The notes below the pieces were generated by a model that was not told the DNA's origin, ran no database searches, and saw only the letters and a list, made by a program, of their open reading frames with translations. Positions 63,642-64,000 of a DNA stretch of 64,000 bases are shown piece by piece. Numbering within the stretch: the first letter of the stretch is position 1; each line of letters starts with the position of its first letter. The DNA is from Lachnospiraceae bacterium (lineage in GTDB: Bacteria > Bacillota > Clostridia > Lachnospirales > Lachnospiraceae), in assembly GCA_900765975.1 (NCBI GenBank), contig CAAFTS010000071.1:1-64000 (forward strand), given 5' to 3'. Made by a program: the position numbers and the translations under genes.

Positions 63642-64000
63642 GATGATGTGTACGGTTACGATTTTTGATGAATGAGGAATCCCGGTTACGGTAGAAGTCA
63701 CCCGTGAAATCTATCGAATGTTTAGGGATTATGAGCGTGAGATATAGCATCAGCGCAGAGCGGAAGCCCGTCACCATTATGCCCGATCCTAGGATACCTG
63801 CCTGATTTTTGAACTGTCTACGGAAACATTGGAAGAAACCTATGAGCGTATGAGAGTCATTCAGAAGGTTGAGGAAATCCTGCAAGGATTCACTCCCAAA
63901 CAGCGGCGTAAATTCCTGCTCCATTTTGCCTATGAATATACATATATGGAGATTGCAAAAATGGAAGGGAGCAATAAGTAAACAGTCATGCGTTCCGCAA
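63642..64000 (+). pseudogene. Sigma-like helix-turn-helix regulator with four in-frame stops (partial)
   Basis: A single frame from ATG 63642 to the window edge reads MCTVTIFDE-stop-GIPVTVEVTREIYRMFRDYEREI-stop-HQRRAEARHHYARS-stop-DTCLIFELSTETLEE and on to FTPKQRRKFLLHFAYEYTYMEIAKMEGSNK-stop-TVMRS. The end is a region-4-type helix-turn-helix. Not one frameshift is present across 119 codons although four codons are stops (TGA, TAG, TAG, TAA), each one C-to-T change away from CGA, CAG or CAA. It is a decayed regulator of the Tn1549-like element. Confidence 0.65.

Overview
The window looks like a chromosomal segment of a motile, low-to-mid GC Firmicute, most likely a Lachnospiraceae (Clostridium cluster XIVa) member. 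The evidence is strong AGGAGG ribosome sites, a Bacillus/Clostridium-type flagellar gene order (flgM-flgN-flgK-flgL-yviE-fliW-csrA; fliY instead of fliN; cheC, cheD and cheV; a WhiG/SigD-type sigma factor), an oleate hydratase, and debris of IS110, ISL3, IS3 and Tn1549-like elements. The genus is an inference; no rRNA or tRNA gene was seen.

Layout. 1-2.2 kb: tail of what looks like a TnpB-type element with a run of hairpins, then a broken IS3-family element on the minus strand. 2.2-5.7 kb: oleate hydratase and a monoacylglycerol-lipase-like hydrolase, separated and followed by fragments of at least four mobile elements (IS110, group II intron tail, IS1182-like, ISL3). 6.2-13.9 kb (minus): a regulatory and envelope cluster: large GGDEF-EAL protein, chemoreceptor, cell-wall-binding protein, FlhB C-terminal paralogue and a FliK-like protein. 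14.0-18.0 kb (plus): cheA-cheW-cheR-cheB. 18.1-23.35 kb (plus): the late flagellar genes flgM-flgN-flgK-flgL-yviE, then a terminator and an IS110 remnant, then fliW-csrA. 23.35-25.3 kb (minus): PilZ protein and a nucleotidyltransferase-like protein. 25.4-28.8 kb (plus): flagellin with its own SigD promoter and CsrA-type leader, a lytic transglycosylase and a C39-like lipoprotein.

28.8-53.3 kb (minus): one almost gapless early/middle flagellar operon, read from high to low coordinates: flgB, fliE, fliF, fliG, fliH, fliI, fliJ, fliK, flgD, flgE, flbD, motA, motB, fliM, cheY, flgC, fliY, fliO, fliP, fliQ, fliR, flhB, flhA, sigD, two flgF/flgG-type rod genes, cheC, cheD, cheV and an EAL-HDOD protein. 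Upstream on the same strand (53.4-57.1 kb) lie a diguanylate cyclase, a V4R-domain sensor and a second chemoreceptor. 57.1-64.0 kb is accessory: three IS110 remnants, an intact tyrosine recombinase, and the decayed start of a Tn1549-like conjugative element (RepA, sigma-like factors) carrying many in-frame stops.

How it works together (inference from known families): the big operon builds the basal body, export gate, switch, motor and hook and makes SigD. SigD, held by FlgM until the hook is finished, then fires flgM-flgL and flagellin. FliW and CsrA tune flagellin translation. Chemotaxis runs through two receptors, CheA/CheW/CheV/CheY, adaptation by CheR, a receiver-less CheB and CheD, and dephosphorylation by CheC and FliY. 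Four c-di-GMP-type proteins (GGDEF-EAL, EAL-HDOD, PilZ, GGDEF) are built into the same region.

The most unusual points are the displaced flgC, the absence of flhF/flhG and fliL from their usual places, the CheB without a receiver domain, the terminator plus IS110 remnant that cuts fliW-csrA from the late operon, and the V4R/GGDEF/chemoreceptor cassette leading into flgB.
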